This document shows positions 39,133-48,669 of a stretch of 64,000 nucleotides of DNA, piece by piece; positions within the stretch are counted from its first letter, which is position 1, and each line of letters opens with the position of its first letter. The notes under the pieces are model-generated. The model was not told where the DNA came from. It ran no database searches and worked only from the letters and a program-made list of their open reading frames with translations. The translations under genes and the position numbers were made by a program. The stretch comes from Planctomycetota bacterium (GTDB taxonomy: Bacteria > Planctomycetota > Planctomycetia > Planctomycetales > Planctomycetaceae): positions 1-64,000 of the forward strand of contig QWPB01000024.1 in NCBI GenBank assembly GCA_003671275.1. Reading direction: 5' to 3'.

Positions 39133-40080
39133 ATGACGATCTCAACGCTACTGGAAAGCACGGATGCGAATTGGGACCAGGACAGCTTCCCTCTCAGCAC
39201 AGTCCCCAGCACGTCTCCTCAAGACTTTCCCATTGCCATGCAAAAAACGACAATTCGCAAGAAGCCAGTCGGCACCGTTCAAAACCCCCTCGAAACTTAC
39301 CTGAAAGAAATCAATGAAACGCCCCTTCTGAATGCGGATCAGGAAAAAGACCTCGCTCGTCGAATCGCCCAGGGAGACATGTACGCTCGGGACCATATGG
39401 TGCGAGCCAATCTGCGTCTGGTGGTGAACATTACTCGCGGCTATACCGGCAAGGGGTTGCCGATTCAGGACTTGATTGAAGAAGGAAATCTGGGGCTGCT
39501 GCGGGCGGTCGAGGGATTTGACCCGGATATGAACACCCGGTTCTCGACTTACGCCAGCTACTGGATCAAGCAGTCCATCAGGCGGTCGATCATCAATTCG
39601 GGGAAGACCATCCGCATTCCGGCCTATATGGTGGAACTGCTCACCAAGTGGCGGCGGGCCAACGCCCAGTTGTCGGATGAACTGGGACGATCACCGAGTG
39701 TCGAGGAAGTGGCCCGGCATCTCGAACTGCCGGCTCGCAAGCTGAAGATCGTGAAGAAGGCCATTCAGCTGTATAACGCGACGCCGCAGTCGGAAGAGTT
39801 GGACTCGGACTGGAGTATGGGCGATGCGGTGGCCGACGAGCGGCATCCCGGCCCCGAGGAAGAGATGCTGGAGAATGACAACCTCAAGCATGTGAATCGC
39901 ATGCTGGAGACAATGGACCCGCGCGAAGCGACGATTCTGCGGATGCGATTTGGACTGGATGATGGCGAGCCGCGAACGCTGAAAGAAATTGGAGAACTGC
40001 TCGGTCTGACCCGTGAGCGGGTGCGGCAGATCGAAAGTGAAGCCCTCGAACGTCTGAACAAGGGGCTCACGGGAGAGTAG
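39133..40080 (+). CDS. RNA polymerase sigma-70 factor, RpoD/SigA family
   Basis: NPLETYLKEINETPLLNADQEKDLARRIAQGD; LIEEGNLGLLRAVEGFDPDMNTRFSTYASYWIKQSIRRSI; TLKEIGELLGLTRERVRQIESEALERL. Confidence 0.93.
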   Translation: MTISTLLESTDANWDQDSFPLSTVPSTSPQDFPIAMQKTTIRKKPVGTVQNPLETYLKEINETPLLNADQEKDLARRIAQGDMYARDHMVRANLRLVVNITRGYTGKGLPIQDLIEEGNLGLLRAVEGFDPDMNTRFSTYASYWIKQSIRRSIINSGKTIRIPAYMVELLTKWRRANAQLSDELGRSPSVEEVARHLELPARKLKIVKKAIQLYNATPQSEELDSDWSMGDAVADERHPGPEEEMLENDNLKHVNRMLETMDPREATILRMRFGLDDGEPRTLKEIGELLGLTRERVRQIESEALERLNKGLTGE

Positions 40081-40099
40081 CCGCCCCTGATTCCACAAG

Positions 40100-40135
40100 A
40101 GCCCAGCGGACAAACCCGTTGGGCTTTTTATTTTT
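40100..40135 (+). terminator. Intrinsic terminator of the sigma factor gene
   Basis: AGCCCAGCGG-ACAAA-CCCGTTGGGCT followed by TTTTATTTTT. Confidence 0.85.
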
Positions 40136-40172
40136 GGAACGGATGTAGACGGCGTCTGATCGGCTTTTCCCG

Positions 40173-41822
40173 TCAGCGGATCTCAATGCCGTACAGCTTG
40201 ATTTTGCGGTAGATCGTGGCAGGACTGATCGCAAGCCGGTTGGCGGCTTCCAGGGCGGAACCGCACAGTGCGATGGCGCGGCTGATCGAGCGTTTCTCCA
40301 GTTCCTCCATGGAAATGATGTCTTCCTTGATTTCGAATGGGTAAGTATCGCTTTGCGGGGCAGTCGCGATGGCTGTGGTGGGCGGCGGGACGGCCTGGGA
40401 CGGGACTGCAACGAGCGGCTCGATGGGGGCGGCGGGGGCTGGGACGTTGCGGAAACCGTTCGCCATCAACAAATCCACCGGCAGCATGTGAGTCCCGATG
40501 CGATCTCCGTCATTCAAAACCACGATTCGCTGTATCGTGTGGATCAGTTGGCGGACGTTGCCGGGCCAATGGTACGCCTCCAGCTGACGCAGGGCGTCCC
40601 GATCGAATCCTGTCAACTTCTTGCCGTACTGCTGAGAACACTGTGTCAGAAAGTGATGAGCCAGAATCGCCACATCGCCCTCCCGCTCGCGCAGAGGAGG
40701 CAGCATGATTGGAACGACATTCAGCCGGTAGTAGAGATCCTCCCGCAGGAGTTTGTCCCGCACCGCCTGAATCGGGTCACGATTGGTGGCACTGATGATG
40801 CGCACATCGGCCTTCAGGTCTTTGCGTCCTCCGACCGGGCGATAGGTCCGTTCCTGGAGGAAACGCAATAACTTCCCTTGCAGGGCGAGCGGCATCTCCG
40901 TGATTTCATCGAGGAATAATGTTCCGCCGATGGCTTCCCCGACGGCTCCCAATCGCTCTCGATCGGCTCCCGTGAACGCGCCCTTTTCATGCCCGAACAG
41001 TGTCGCTTCGGAGAGTTCGGAGGGGATGGAAGCCATGTTTAATGGAACGTACGCTCCCGCCGCTCGATCGCTGGTGGAATGGATCGCCCCCGCCACGAGT
41101 TCCTTGCCCGTTCCGGATTCACCACAGATCAACACATTGACGTCGGTCGGAGCCACGTTACGGATAATCGAATAGACCGTTCGCATTTGTGGCGAAACGC
41201 CAATCAATCCTTCGTAGCCCAGATTGCTTCCGCCCGTTCCTGCCTCCAACTGATACAGGCGGGTCAGCAGTTGGTGATGTTCGACCGCCTTGGCCAGCGT
41301 GACGGTCAGTTTGGCCTCATCCAGTGGTTTGACCAGGAAGTCGTGAGCCCCCAGCTTGATTGCGGCTGCAGCCACTTCGGGGGAGCTATAACCGGTGGCA
41401 AAGATGATGGGTGTCAGCGGGTACTGACGCCGCAATGATTCAATCAGTGTTGTCCCGTCGATCTCGCCGAGTTGCCAGTCGAGAAGGATCGTCTGGGGGG
41501 CCGTGCCCCGCATGGCGTCGGGGATTTCGGCGGGGGTCAGGGCTGGTCGCACCTCGTAACCCAACTGGCCGAGCATCCAGCCCGCAAGATCTTGAAAGTC
41601 GGGATCATCATCGACGACCAGGACCAGCGGCTGACGGCTCAAAGTGGCAACTCCCACGACAGGGCACATGACGCCTGCCAGCTTAGGTCTTCCCTGAAAA
41701 CGACGCAACACGCGAACGGGAGTCAGCTCTGACACCGCTCTCGTCTCCCCACGCCAGGGCATCACCGCCGCACGGGGTGACTTGAAGGGGGGAGCAGGTG
41801 TCTGAAGCGGACTCTCGTTCAT
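40173..41822 (-). CDS. Sigma-54-dependent response regulator (NtrC family: REC, AAA+, Fis-type HTH)
   Basis: VLVVDDDPDFQDLAGWML...ILLDWQLGEIDG (REC); GESGTGKELVAGAIH, GAFTGADRERLGAVGEAIGGTLFLDEI (GAFTGA); C-terminal HTH AANRLAISPATIYRKIK. Confidence 0.93.
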   Translation of the reverse strand: MNESPLQTPAPPFKSPRAAVMPWRGETRAVSELTPVRVLRRFQGRPKLAGVMCPVVGVATLSRQPLVLVVDDDPDFQDLAGWMLGQLGYEVRPALTPAEIPDAMRGTAPQTILLDWQLGEIDGTTLIESLRRQYPLTPIIFATGYSSPEVAAAAIKLGAHDFLVKPLDEAKLTVTLAKAVEHHQLLTRLYQLEAGTGGSNLGYEGLIGVSPQMRTVYSIIRNVAPTDVNVLICGESGTGKELVAGAIHSTSDRAAGAYVPLNMASIPSELSEATLFGHEKGAFTGADRERLGAVGEAIGGTLFLDEITEMPLALQGKLLRFLQERTYRPVGGRKDLKADVRIISATNRDPIQAVRDKLLREDLYYRLNVVPIMLPPLREREGDVAILAHHFLTQCSQQYGKKLTGFDRDALRQLEAYHWPGNVRQLIHTIQRIVVLNDGDRIGTHMLPVDLLMANGFRNVPAPAAPIEPLVAVPSQAVPPPTTAIATAPQSDTYPFEIKEDIISMEELEKRSISRAIALCGSALEAANRLAISPATIYRKIKLYGIEIR

Positions 41823-41853
41823 CCGCCGTTGGCAGATGTTCGCCGTGGGGCAC

Positions 41854-43119
41854 TTACTTCACGGGGACGATCTCGAACGTTTGGGCCTTCATTACCAGTG
41901 TTTTGGAAACTTCCGCGTCGAGGGCGGACAGCTTGGCCAGACGTTCGGCGATGATCGCCTGCTTCCGGGCTTCGAGTTCAGTTGCCGGAATCACTTCATG
42001 GACCCATCCGGGGACGTTGCTCAACACAATTCCCCGAAAGATCTGATCGTGGTGAAAGCGGTTCTTGTTTTCGACAGCAGCTTTCACGGCTTTGGCCTGT
42101 TCCGCGATCGGGCCATCGGCCAGGGCTTCCATCGCGAGGTTCGTTCCCGCGGTCAGTTGCTCACTGGTCCGCTCCGCAATTGCTTTACCACCAATTCGCA
42201 CGGAGTACTTGCCCTCGGTCAGGCCGGTGACCTTGAGCCGGTAGTCATTGAGCTCTTCCAGGATCGGGGCATGGGGCAGAATGCTCACCGCTTCTGAGGG
42301 GAAGAAGGGCAGGGCTCCGTCGAGACGGGTGAAGCTGACCCCCCCGTCTTTGGCCGAGACAGCTTCAATCTGGCAGTTGCTGGCCGAGACGACCTTGCCC
42401 CCGGCGGCATCGATCTCCGCGGCTGAGACGAGCGTGGGAAAGTGGAGTCCCCTGAGGATCGCGGCGGCCATCAGGGCTTGTCCCGGAGGACCGGGATGGA
42501 CCGCATCGCCCGAGGTAATGCGGTCGTACTTGGGCCCCTTGGCCCGTGCGGCGTCCAGGACGGCAAGGTATGGATGGAACTGGTCAACGAAGAGTCCCTC
42601 GTTTTTCTCGGCGATGGCTTTCACGCCTTCCGAGAACTTCTCCAGCGTCTGGTTGTAGGCGACCAGCGCTGTCGGTCCCTGGTCTCCGGTGTCGAGCGGT
42701 TGGGGTGTGACCCAGGCGGTCCGGATCTGGGATTTCTTCGCCTGATCGGCCATCCCTTGTAAGCCGTCCATGTAGGTTTTGAAGACGTTCTCCTGGAATC
42801 CGCCATAACCACCATCGTTCATCCCGAAGTCCGCTGTCATCGCGGTCGGCTTGTGGATCAGTACGTCCCGAGCGAACCGCGAATTGCCGCCTGGAGAACG
42901 GTCGCCGCCGATTCCAACATTGCGAAACGTCAATTTCCAGCTGGGGAAGCGGGTGACCGTCCACATTTCAACATAGTTGGAGTAGAGATGCTGTTCGGTG
43001 ATGCTGTCACCGATCATGACAACAACATCCCCGTTCTTGAAAAAGAACTCGGCCGCCTGGGATGTGGCTGAGGTGCAAACGGTGATTGCGACCAAACACC
43101 AATACATGAGCTTCCGCAT
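41854..43119 (-). CDS. Secreted SGNH/GDSL-type hydrolase
   Basis: MRKLMYWCLVAITVCTSATSQAAEFFFKNGDVVVMIGDSITEQHLYSNYVEMW; NVGIGGDRSPGG; GMNDGGY; DAVHPGPPGQALMA. Confidence 0.85.
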   Translation of the reverse strand: MRKLMYWCLVAITVCTSATSQAAEFFFKNGDVVVMIGDSITEQHLYSNYVEMWTVTRFPSWKLTFRNVGIGGDRSPGGNSRFARDVLIHKPTAMTADFGMNDGGYGGFQENVFKTYMDGLQGMADQAKKSQIRTAWVTPQPLDTGDQGPTALVAYNQTLEKFSEGVKAIAEKNEGLFVDQFHPYLAVLDAARAKGPKYDRITSGDAVHPGPPGQALMAAAILRGLHFPTLVSAAEIDAAGGKVVSASNCQIEAVSAKDGGVSFTRLDGALPFFPSEAVSILPHAPILEELNDYRLKVTGLTEGKYSVRIGGKAIAERTSEQLTAGTNLAMEALADGPIAEQAKAVKAAVENKNRFHHDQIFRGIVLSNVPGWVHEVIPATELEARKQAIIAERLAKLSALDAEVSKTLVMKAQTFEIVPVK

Positions 43120-43341
43120 GAAGGACTCTCCGTCAGAGCGAGTGAAGATCGGGGTTGTGAAGTAACAGAGATGGGTTTCGGGAGTATGGAGGGTCGAGCA
43201 GGCAGCAACAAGTTGGCGGTGGTTCATCGGAGGGTGTCGTGTGTGTTTCTGGACACCGTTGAATCCGCCGAAACTTCCAAGGGAGTTCGACCCGTCTGTT
43301 CGAGGGAAGTTCTGTCACGGGCATTCCGACGACCGGTTCGC

Positions 43342-44070
43342 TTACTGTCTGCGCAGGCGTTTTCCGAGGGCGTCGATCGCGGACTGAGACGCCTTGCGGG
43401 CCTCGGCGAATCCCGCCACGGTGGGCGTCCCTTGGCGGCAATAGTCAAGGATGATCTGCTCCGCATCCATCAGTTCGCGGCAGGCATCGGGGATCTCACT
43501 GGCAATCTCGATCGGCACGGTTGTCACGCCATTTCGGTCGGCATGCAACAGCACATGGGGTTCAATGCAGATCCCGCCGACGGTGACCGGCACGTTCAGA
43601 TGCGGCATGTGGCAGTAGCCGTGCGAGCAGATCGATCCATTCGTGAAAACCGGGAAGTCGAAGGCTTCCACCTGATCGAGATCGCGGCCCGTTCCCGACG
43701 TGATCAGCCCCCGGGCCCCAAACGACTTGTAGACCGTACACATCACTTCGCCGAAGGTTGCCGACACGCACGGCTGGTCCAGATCCTGGAACACCATGAC
43801 CGGCGGACCGGGGACACCGGCAAACGCTTCCACTTGATCTTTCATCCCGGTGTAGGCATCGCCTCCACGCGGCGGCTGCATGCTCCGAAACGTTGCCGTG
43901 ACGGCAAAGCCCACCATCGGCGGCAGCTTGGGGAAGCAGGCTTTGATGGAGTCGTTCATGTACCCCTGATGTCGGGGACGCACGTCGAACAGCTCGATCA
44001 CATTGCAGACCGTGGGGGTATCGTACTTGGCCAAGGCATCGAGCGTGGCAGCGGAGAGGGCGATCGACAT
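43342..44070 (-). CDS. RraA family protein (HMG aldolase / demethylmenaquinone methyltransferase-like fold)
   Basis: KYDTPTVCNVIELF; GEVMCTVYKSFGARGLITSGTGRDLDQVEAFDFPVFTNGSICSHGYCHMPHLNVPVTVGGICIEPHVLLHADRNGVTTVP. Confidence 0.82.
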   Translation of the reverse strand: MSIALSAATLDALAKYDTPTVCNVIELFDVRPRHQGYMNDSIKACFPKLPPMVGFAVTATFRSMQPPRGGDAYTGMKDQVEAFAGVPGPPVMVFQDLDQPCVSATFGEVMCTVYKSFGARGLITSGTGRDLDQVEAFDFPVFTNGSICSHGYCHMPHLNVPVTVGGICIEPHVLLHADRNGVTTVPIEIASEIPDACRELMDAEQIILDYCRQGTPTVAGFAEARKASQSAIDALGKRLRRQ

Positions 44071-44298
44071 GGTGTGGCGATTTCTCAAAAGCGGCGGGTG
44101 TGCCCCGCGACAACTCATGTCACGGGGTCTTGATCCCAGACTTTACGAGGCCCGATCCGAAAACAAAAGTGGCTCTCACATCGGGCCGTAATATCGAGCT
44201 GTAATTTCGACAGGGGCCATGATTTCGGGGATCTCTCCAGGGGGTTACACTCTTTCATGCGTGGAGCACGTTCAACATCGTTCTGAGGAGAAACACCA

Positions 44299-45081
44299 AT
44301 GCGCTGGGCACTGGCCGGTATCATGTTGTGGGGAGTGATTGCCGTGAACTCGATTGAAGCTCAAACTTCCCCAGCGGATCGTTTTGAGAAGAAGACTTTC
44401 ACGGGCAAGGAGGGAGGAACACTCGGCTATCGCTTCCTGCAGCCGGTTAAAGTGCAAGCGGGCCAAAAGTATCCCCTGGTGATCTTCCTGCATGGGGCGG
44501 GAGAACGAGGCGATGACAATACGGCTCAACTGGTTCACGGGGTTCCGCGTTTCGCCCAGGATGATTACCTGGAAAAATATCCGTGCTTCGTCATCGCACC
44601 GCAGTGCCCCCGTGAAAAGATCTGGGCCTCCACTCACTGGAGCGACCCCCAGGCCGCCCTCAAGGACGAGCCCTCTCCCCCGACAAAGCTGTTGATGGAG
44701 CTGCTGGACTCCGTGGAAGTCAGCCTGCCGATCGATAAAGACCGGGAGTATCTGACTGGCCTTTCGATGGGGGGATACGGGACATGGGACATGGCCCAGC
44801 GTCAGCCACAGCGGTTCGCCGCCATTGTGCCGGTTTGCGGTGGAGCGGATGTCAAACAGATGGAACGGATCAAGCACCTGCCGGTCTGGATCTTCCACGG
44901 GGATCAGGATCAGGCCGTCAAGGTGGAACGTTCACGGGAAGCGGTGGCCGCTCTCCAAGCCGTTGGAGCCAAACCGATCTACTCGGAATATCCGGGCGTC
45001 GGTCATGACAGCTGGAACAAAGCCTACGCCGACGAAAAGCTGTACGAGTGGCTGTTCCGTCAGAAACGGATCGCGAAGTAA
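44299..45081 (+). CDS. Alpha/beta hydrolase, predicted esterase/peptidase with signal peptide
   Basis: YPLVIFLHGAGERGDDN; YLTGLSMGGYGTWDMAQR (GxSxG); VWIFHGDQDQAV. Confidence 0.88.
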   Translation: MRWALAGIMLWGVIAVNSIEAQTSPADRFEKKTFTGKEGGTLGYRFLQPVKVQAGQKYPLVIFLHGAGERGDDNTAQLVHGVPRFAQDDYLEKYPCFVIAPQCPREKIWASTHWSDPQAALKDEPSPPTKLLMELLDSVEVSLPIDKDREYLTGLSMGGYGTWDMAQRQPQRFAAIVPVCGGADVKQMERIKHLPVWIFHGDQDQAVKVERSREAVAALQAVGAKPIYSEYPGVGHDSWNKAYADEKLYEWLFRQKRIAK

Positions 45082-45120
45082 GATCCTGACTGGTTCAACA
45101 CAGTATGGTACGTTGCTGAA

Positions 45121-45147
45121 CGGGAGTCACGGATTTCGTGACTCCCG
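45121..45147. terminator. Hairpin between convergent genes (possible bidirectional terminator)
   Basis: CGGGAGTCACG-GATTT-CGTGACTCCCG, perfect 11-bp stem, but no clear U-tract. Confidence 0.45.
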
Positions 45148-45165
45148 CAGTGGAGTGCGGGGTTG

Positions 45166-46368
45166 CTAGAACCGCATCACCCGGCGGAGGACAGCCAGCC
45201 CAGCGGCGCAGAGCAGCGCATTGCCAATCCACATGGCGATGCGGGGATCAAAATTCCCCTGTTTGGCTTGGGTCATCATCCCCATCACAATGGGATAGTA
45301 GATTCCCACGATCGGTCCAAAGCAGAAGATAAACGTTGTCAGAAACTGGCTTTTGGCCTGCCAGATCGCGAATGGTCCGCCGAGCAGTGCAAAGAAAAAG
45401 CAGCTGCATGCCAGGGCGTACCGGCTGTGTTTTTCGGTATGGAGTTTGTGATACCACGACTGTCGTTCGCGGATGGCCTTGCCTGTGGGGGTGGGGCGTG
45501 CCAGCTGGTCAAAATCGGCCATGGTCAGGGCCATGGCATTTCGAATGGTCTCCCGGTCGCGGGCATCGCGTTGTGCGTATTGGACGGATCGCATTTCTTC
45601 GTCGATCTGGTCGACAGCCAAATAGCGGGCCTTCAGCTTACGAGGTTCGGCGTCCCATGGCAGAGAGAACTTCTTCCATCCGGTATATCGCAGACTCTGT
45701 TGTCCGGGCAGGCTGACGTAGGCGTCCCGGAGCATCACATCGACACGTCGCTCCCGGACGTTGACCTGAATCTTGGCCTCGACTGCGCGGAGCGTTGTTG
45801 AGGTGTCTTTCTTGCCATCCTTGGATCGGCGTTTTCCGACTTCGATCACTGGTTGAATGAGCGTCCGCCCATCGACATCCGCCACCGTGATGAACAGTCC
45901 ATTCTTTCCGTCGCTGAACCCGTGTGTCGTACGCAGCCTCTCAAAAAAGATATCTTCCATCCCCTGTACGATCGTTTGTTCAATCTTGGCTTCCGCCCAA
46001 GGGATCACCTGGTCGGTCAGGATCAAGGAGCAGGCACTGAGCAGAGTCCCCAGAAACAGAGCGGGCCACAACAGAGACATCACGCTGATCCCCGCCGCCT
46101 TGGCTGCGGTGACCTCATGATCGCCGGAGATCCTTCCATAGACCAGACAGACTGTCAGCAACAGGGCTGCGGGAATCGTGAACGGCATCATGCTGGGGAT
46201 GATGTATGGCAGAATCGAAAGCGTCGTCCCGACACTCAGCCCTTTTTCCAGGGCCTGCTGGATGACTCCCGCAAAGATCGTGAGGACCGTAACTGCCCCC
46301 AGCACGGAAAAAAACGTGCGTGTCAGCTCAGCAAAGATATATCGCTGAATGAGGGGGATTGTGAACAT
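45166..46368 (-). CDS. LptF/LptG (YjgP/YjgQ) family permease
   Basis: MFTIPLIQRYIFAELTRTFFSVLGAVTVLTIFAGVIQQALEKG...LPYIIPSMMPFTIPAALLLTVCLVYGRISGDHEVTAAKAAGIS: LptF/G signature. Upstream in-frame start 46470 possible. Confidence 0.88.
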   Translation of the reverse strand: MFTIPLIQRYIFAELTRTFFSVLGAVTVLTIFAGVIQQALEKGLSVGTTLSILPYIIPSMMPFTIPAALLLTVCLVYGRISGDHEVTAAKAAGISVMSLLWPALFLGTLLSACSLILTDQVIPWAEAKIEQTIVQGMEDIFFERLRTTHGFSDGKNGLFITVADVDGRTLIQPVIEVGKRRSKDGKKDTSTTLRAVEAKIQVNVRERRVDVMLRDAYVSLPGQQSLRYTGWKKFSLPWDAEPRKLKARYLAVDQIDEEMRSVQYAQRDARDRETIRNAMALTMADFDQLARPTPTGKAIRERQSWYHKLHTEKHSRYALACSCFFFALLGGPFAIWQAKSQFLTTFIFCFGPIVGIYYPIVMGMMTQAKQGNFDPRIAMWIGNALLCAAGLAVLRRVMRF

Positions 46369-46736
46369 GCCGCCAGCCGTACGGACGAAAGCCCAGTCAC
46401 GGTGAACCATGGGCTGAAGAGGGGTCGTATACTCCCCGAACGCCTTCCCGGTCAAGGTGAATCGCCGCAACCACTCTCTCTACAAGCATTTGGCAAGAGA
46501 TTGGTGGTCAGTTGCGAGTCTTGCGTCCCGTGTAGTTCCGCTCGCTCTGAGGATTCCAGTCGCGACGGTCATAGTGGGGGACAGAATGGAAAATATCTCC
46601 AGTCGCTCAACTATTTCATTGAAGTCCGGTTTCGGCGTTCGATAAGATCGATGAGAGTGTGTTGTCACTTCGGCGGGTTTCCGTTCTCTCAAAACCGGAA
46701 CTGCCTCTCTTGCTGAATTCCCGAAAAGGTCTAGCC

Positions 46737-47570
46737 ATGGTCCGTGGACGTTGGCGTCTGGTTCCGTTGTGCGTGGCAGCTGCCATCGCGTCTTTGGCCT
46801 TTGCGGCAATCCCCGGGACGTACGCCGCTGAAAAGGCGGAACGTAAGCCGGTGATGAGGCACCTGAAGTACGATCCGACCGCCCCCAAGTCCGGTCTGTT
46901 TGAGGCCATGGACGAAGGTAAGGTTTCGGTTCGTCTCGTTTCCAAAGACGAGTTCGAAGGGCATCTGCTGGTTGAGAATAAGACGGACGCCCCGTTGACC
47001 ATCGAACTTCCTGAAGCCTTTGTGGGTGTGCAAGTCCTTGCCCAAGGCTTTGGGGGCGGCGGTGGTGGCTTTGGTGGCCAGGGCGGCGGCGGATTCGGCG
47101 GCCAGGGTGGTCAGGGTGGCGGTCAGGGCCAGGCATCGGGCGGCGGATTTGGCGGACAGGGTGGCCAAGGCGGCGGCGGATTCGGCGGCCAAGGTGGTCA
47201 GGGTGGCGGGGGCGGATTCTTCTCGATTCCGGTGGCCACCATCGCCAAGGTTCCGGTCACCTCGGTTTGCCTCGAACACGGCAAGAAATCTCCCCGGGCT
47301 TCCATGAACTACACCATTGTTCGTCCCGACAAATACTCGTCGGACCCCCGCGTTCATGAAGTCTGCAAGCTCGTGGGGACGGGCAAGATCGATCGAGCCA
47401 CCGCTCAGGCAGCAGCTTGGCACGTCTGCAACAACATGTCGTGGGAACAGCTCGCACAAAAGATGTACAACCATGTTGGTTCTCCGGACACCCCGTACTT
47501 CAGCCGGAGCCAGCTGATGGCGGCCCAGTCAATGGTGGCTGCGGTCGATGTCCGCGTTGCCGAGAACTAA
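46737..47570 (+). CDS. Secreted glycine-rich repeat protein
   Basis: Signal peptide MVRGRWRLVPLCVAAAIASLAFAAIPGTYA; GGGFGGQGGQGG low-complexity block (about 47047-47217); conserved-looking C-terminal domain. Confidence 0.8.
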   Translation: MVRGRWRLVPLCVAAAIASLAFAAIPGTYAAEKAERKPVMRHLKYDPTAPKSGLFEAMDEGKVSVRLVSKDEFEGHLLVENKTDAPLTIELPEAFVGVQVLAQGFGGGGGGFGGQGGGGFGGQGGQGGGQGQASGGGFGGQGGQGGGGFGGQGGQGGGGGFFSIPVATIAKVPVTSVCLEHGKKSPRASMNYTIVRPDKYSSDPRVHEVCKLVGTGKIDRATAQAAAWHVCNNMSWEQLAQKMYNHVGSPDTPYFSRSQLMAAQSMVAAVDVRVAEN

Positions 47571-47664
47571 GAGAAGAACGAGACGCCGACTACTCCGGGT
47601 GATACGGGCACCCCGCGGCAGACCAGCAGCCTCTCCAACTAACGGGTTGGAAGAACCGCTTACT

Positions 47665-47700
47665 CACCCCTCTTCACGCGAGTGATGAGGGGTGTTTTCA
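47665..47700 (+). terminator. Intrinsic terminator
   Basis: CACCCCTCtTCAC-GCGA-GTGAtGAGGGGTG-TTTTCATT. Confidence 0.85.
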
Positions 47701-47725
47701 TTCCTGAAGTCTGGATTCCACCAGT

Positions 47726-48544
47726 ATGCCCACTGTCACGGCGCTCATCACAGGAGCTTCCTCCGGGATCGGCGAAGTCTTCGCGGAACTGTGTGCCCAA
47801 GACCGCACCAACCTGATCTTGGTGGCTCGCAGTCAGGACAAACTGCAGGCTCTGGCAGACCGCTTACGACAAGCACACGGCATCCAGACGCTGGTGATCC
47901 CCACGGATCTGTCGCAGGTCGGTGCGGCCCAACGGCTCTTCGATCAGATCACCTCCGCAGGCTGGACCGTGGATCAGCTGTTCAATAATGCGGGCTTCGG
48001 AAGCATGGGGTACTTTGAGGAACTGCCAATCGAGAAGCATGCCGAACTGCTGCAGGTGAATGTGATCGCACTGACGGAGCTGACGCGACTGTTTCTGCCG
48101 GCGATGGTGACCCGAAAGTCGGGCCAAATTCTAAATGTGGCATCGACGGCTTCGTTTCAACCTGGCCCCAATGCGTGCGTCTACTACGCCAGCAAGGCTT
48201 ATGTCCGGTACTTCAGCGAAGGATTGCAGGAAGAACTGGCAGGTACGGGCGTCACGGTGACCTGTCTGGCGCCCGGGCCCACCCGGACCAACTTCAGCGA
48301 AGTGGCGGCCATGACCCAGACGCCGGTGTTTCGGTACAACTCGATGGATGTGCGGGACGTTGCAGCCATTGGATATCGGGCACTTTGCCGTGGGAAAACG
48401 TTGGTGGTTCCCGGACTCGCCAATAAGCTGTTGCAGCTGTCGTCGAAATTTTCGCACTGGGGTATCGTCAAAAAAGTCATGAAGCACGTGATGCAGCCGC
48501 TACCACCGCGTGGCACTGCGCCACGCTCCGAGTCAAGCCGCTAA
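47726..48544 (+). CDS. Short-chain dehydrogenase/reductase
   Basis: TALITGASSGIGEVFAEL (TGxxxGIG), NNAGFGSMG, YYASKAYV (YxxxK). Confidence 0.92.
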   Translation: MPTVTALITGASSGIGEVFAELCAQDRTNLILVARSQDKLQALADRLRQAHGIQTLVIPTDLSQVGAAQRLFDQITSAGWTVDQLFNNAGFGSMGYFEELPIEKHAELLQVNVIALTELTRLFLPAMVTRKSGQILNVASTASFQPGPNACVYYASKAYVRYFSEGLQEELAGTGVTVTCLAPGPTRTNFSEVAAMTQTPVFRYNSMDVRDVAAIGYRALCRGKTLVVPGLANKLLQLSSKFSHWGIVKKVMKHVMQPLPPRGTAPRSESSR

Positions 48545-48669
48545 CCTCACCCGAGTCAGAACTTGAGTTGCAGCCGGGGGCCAATCCAGAGAGTATGCTT
48601 GTTGTAGTAAGGTGGGAGTCATCGCGAGAGGGCTCCCCATGGCAACAGTCAACTTGGCGGCGGCGCGCG

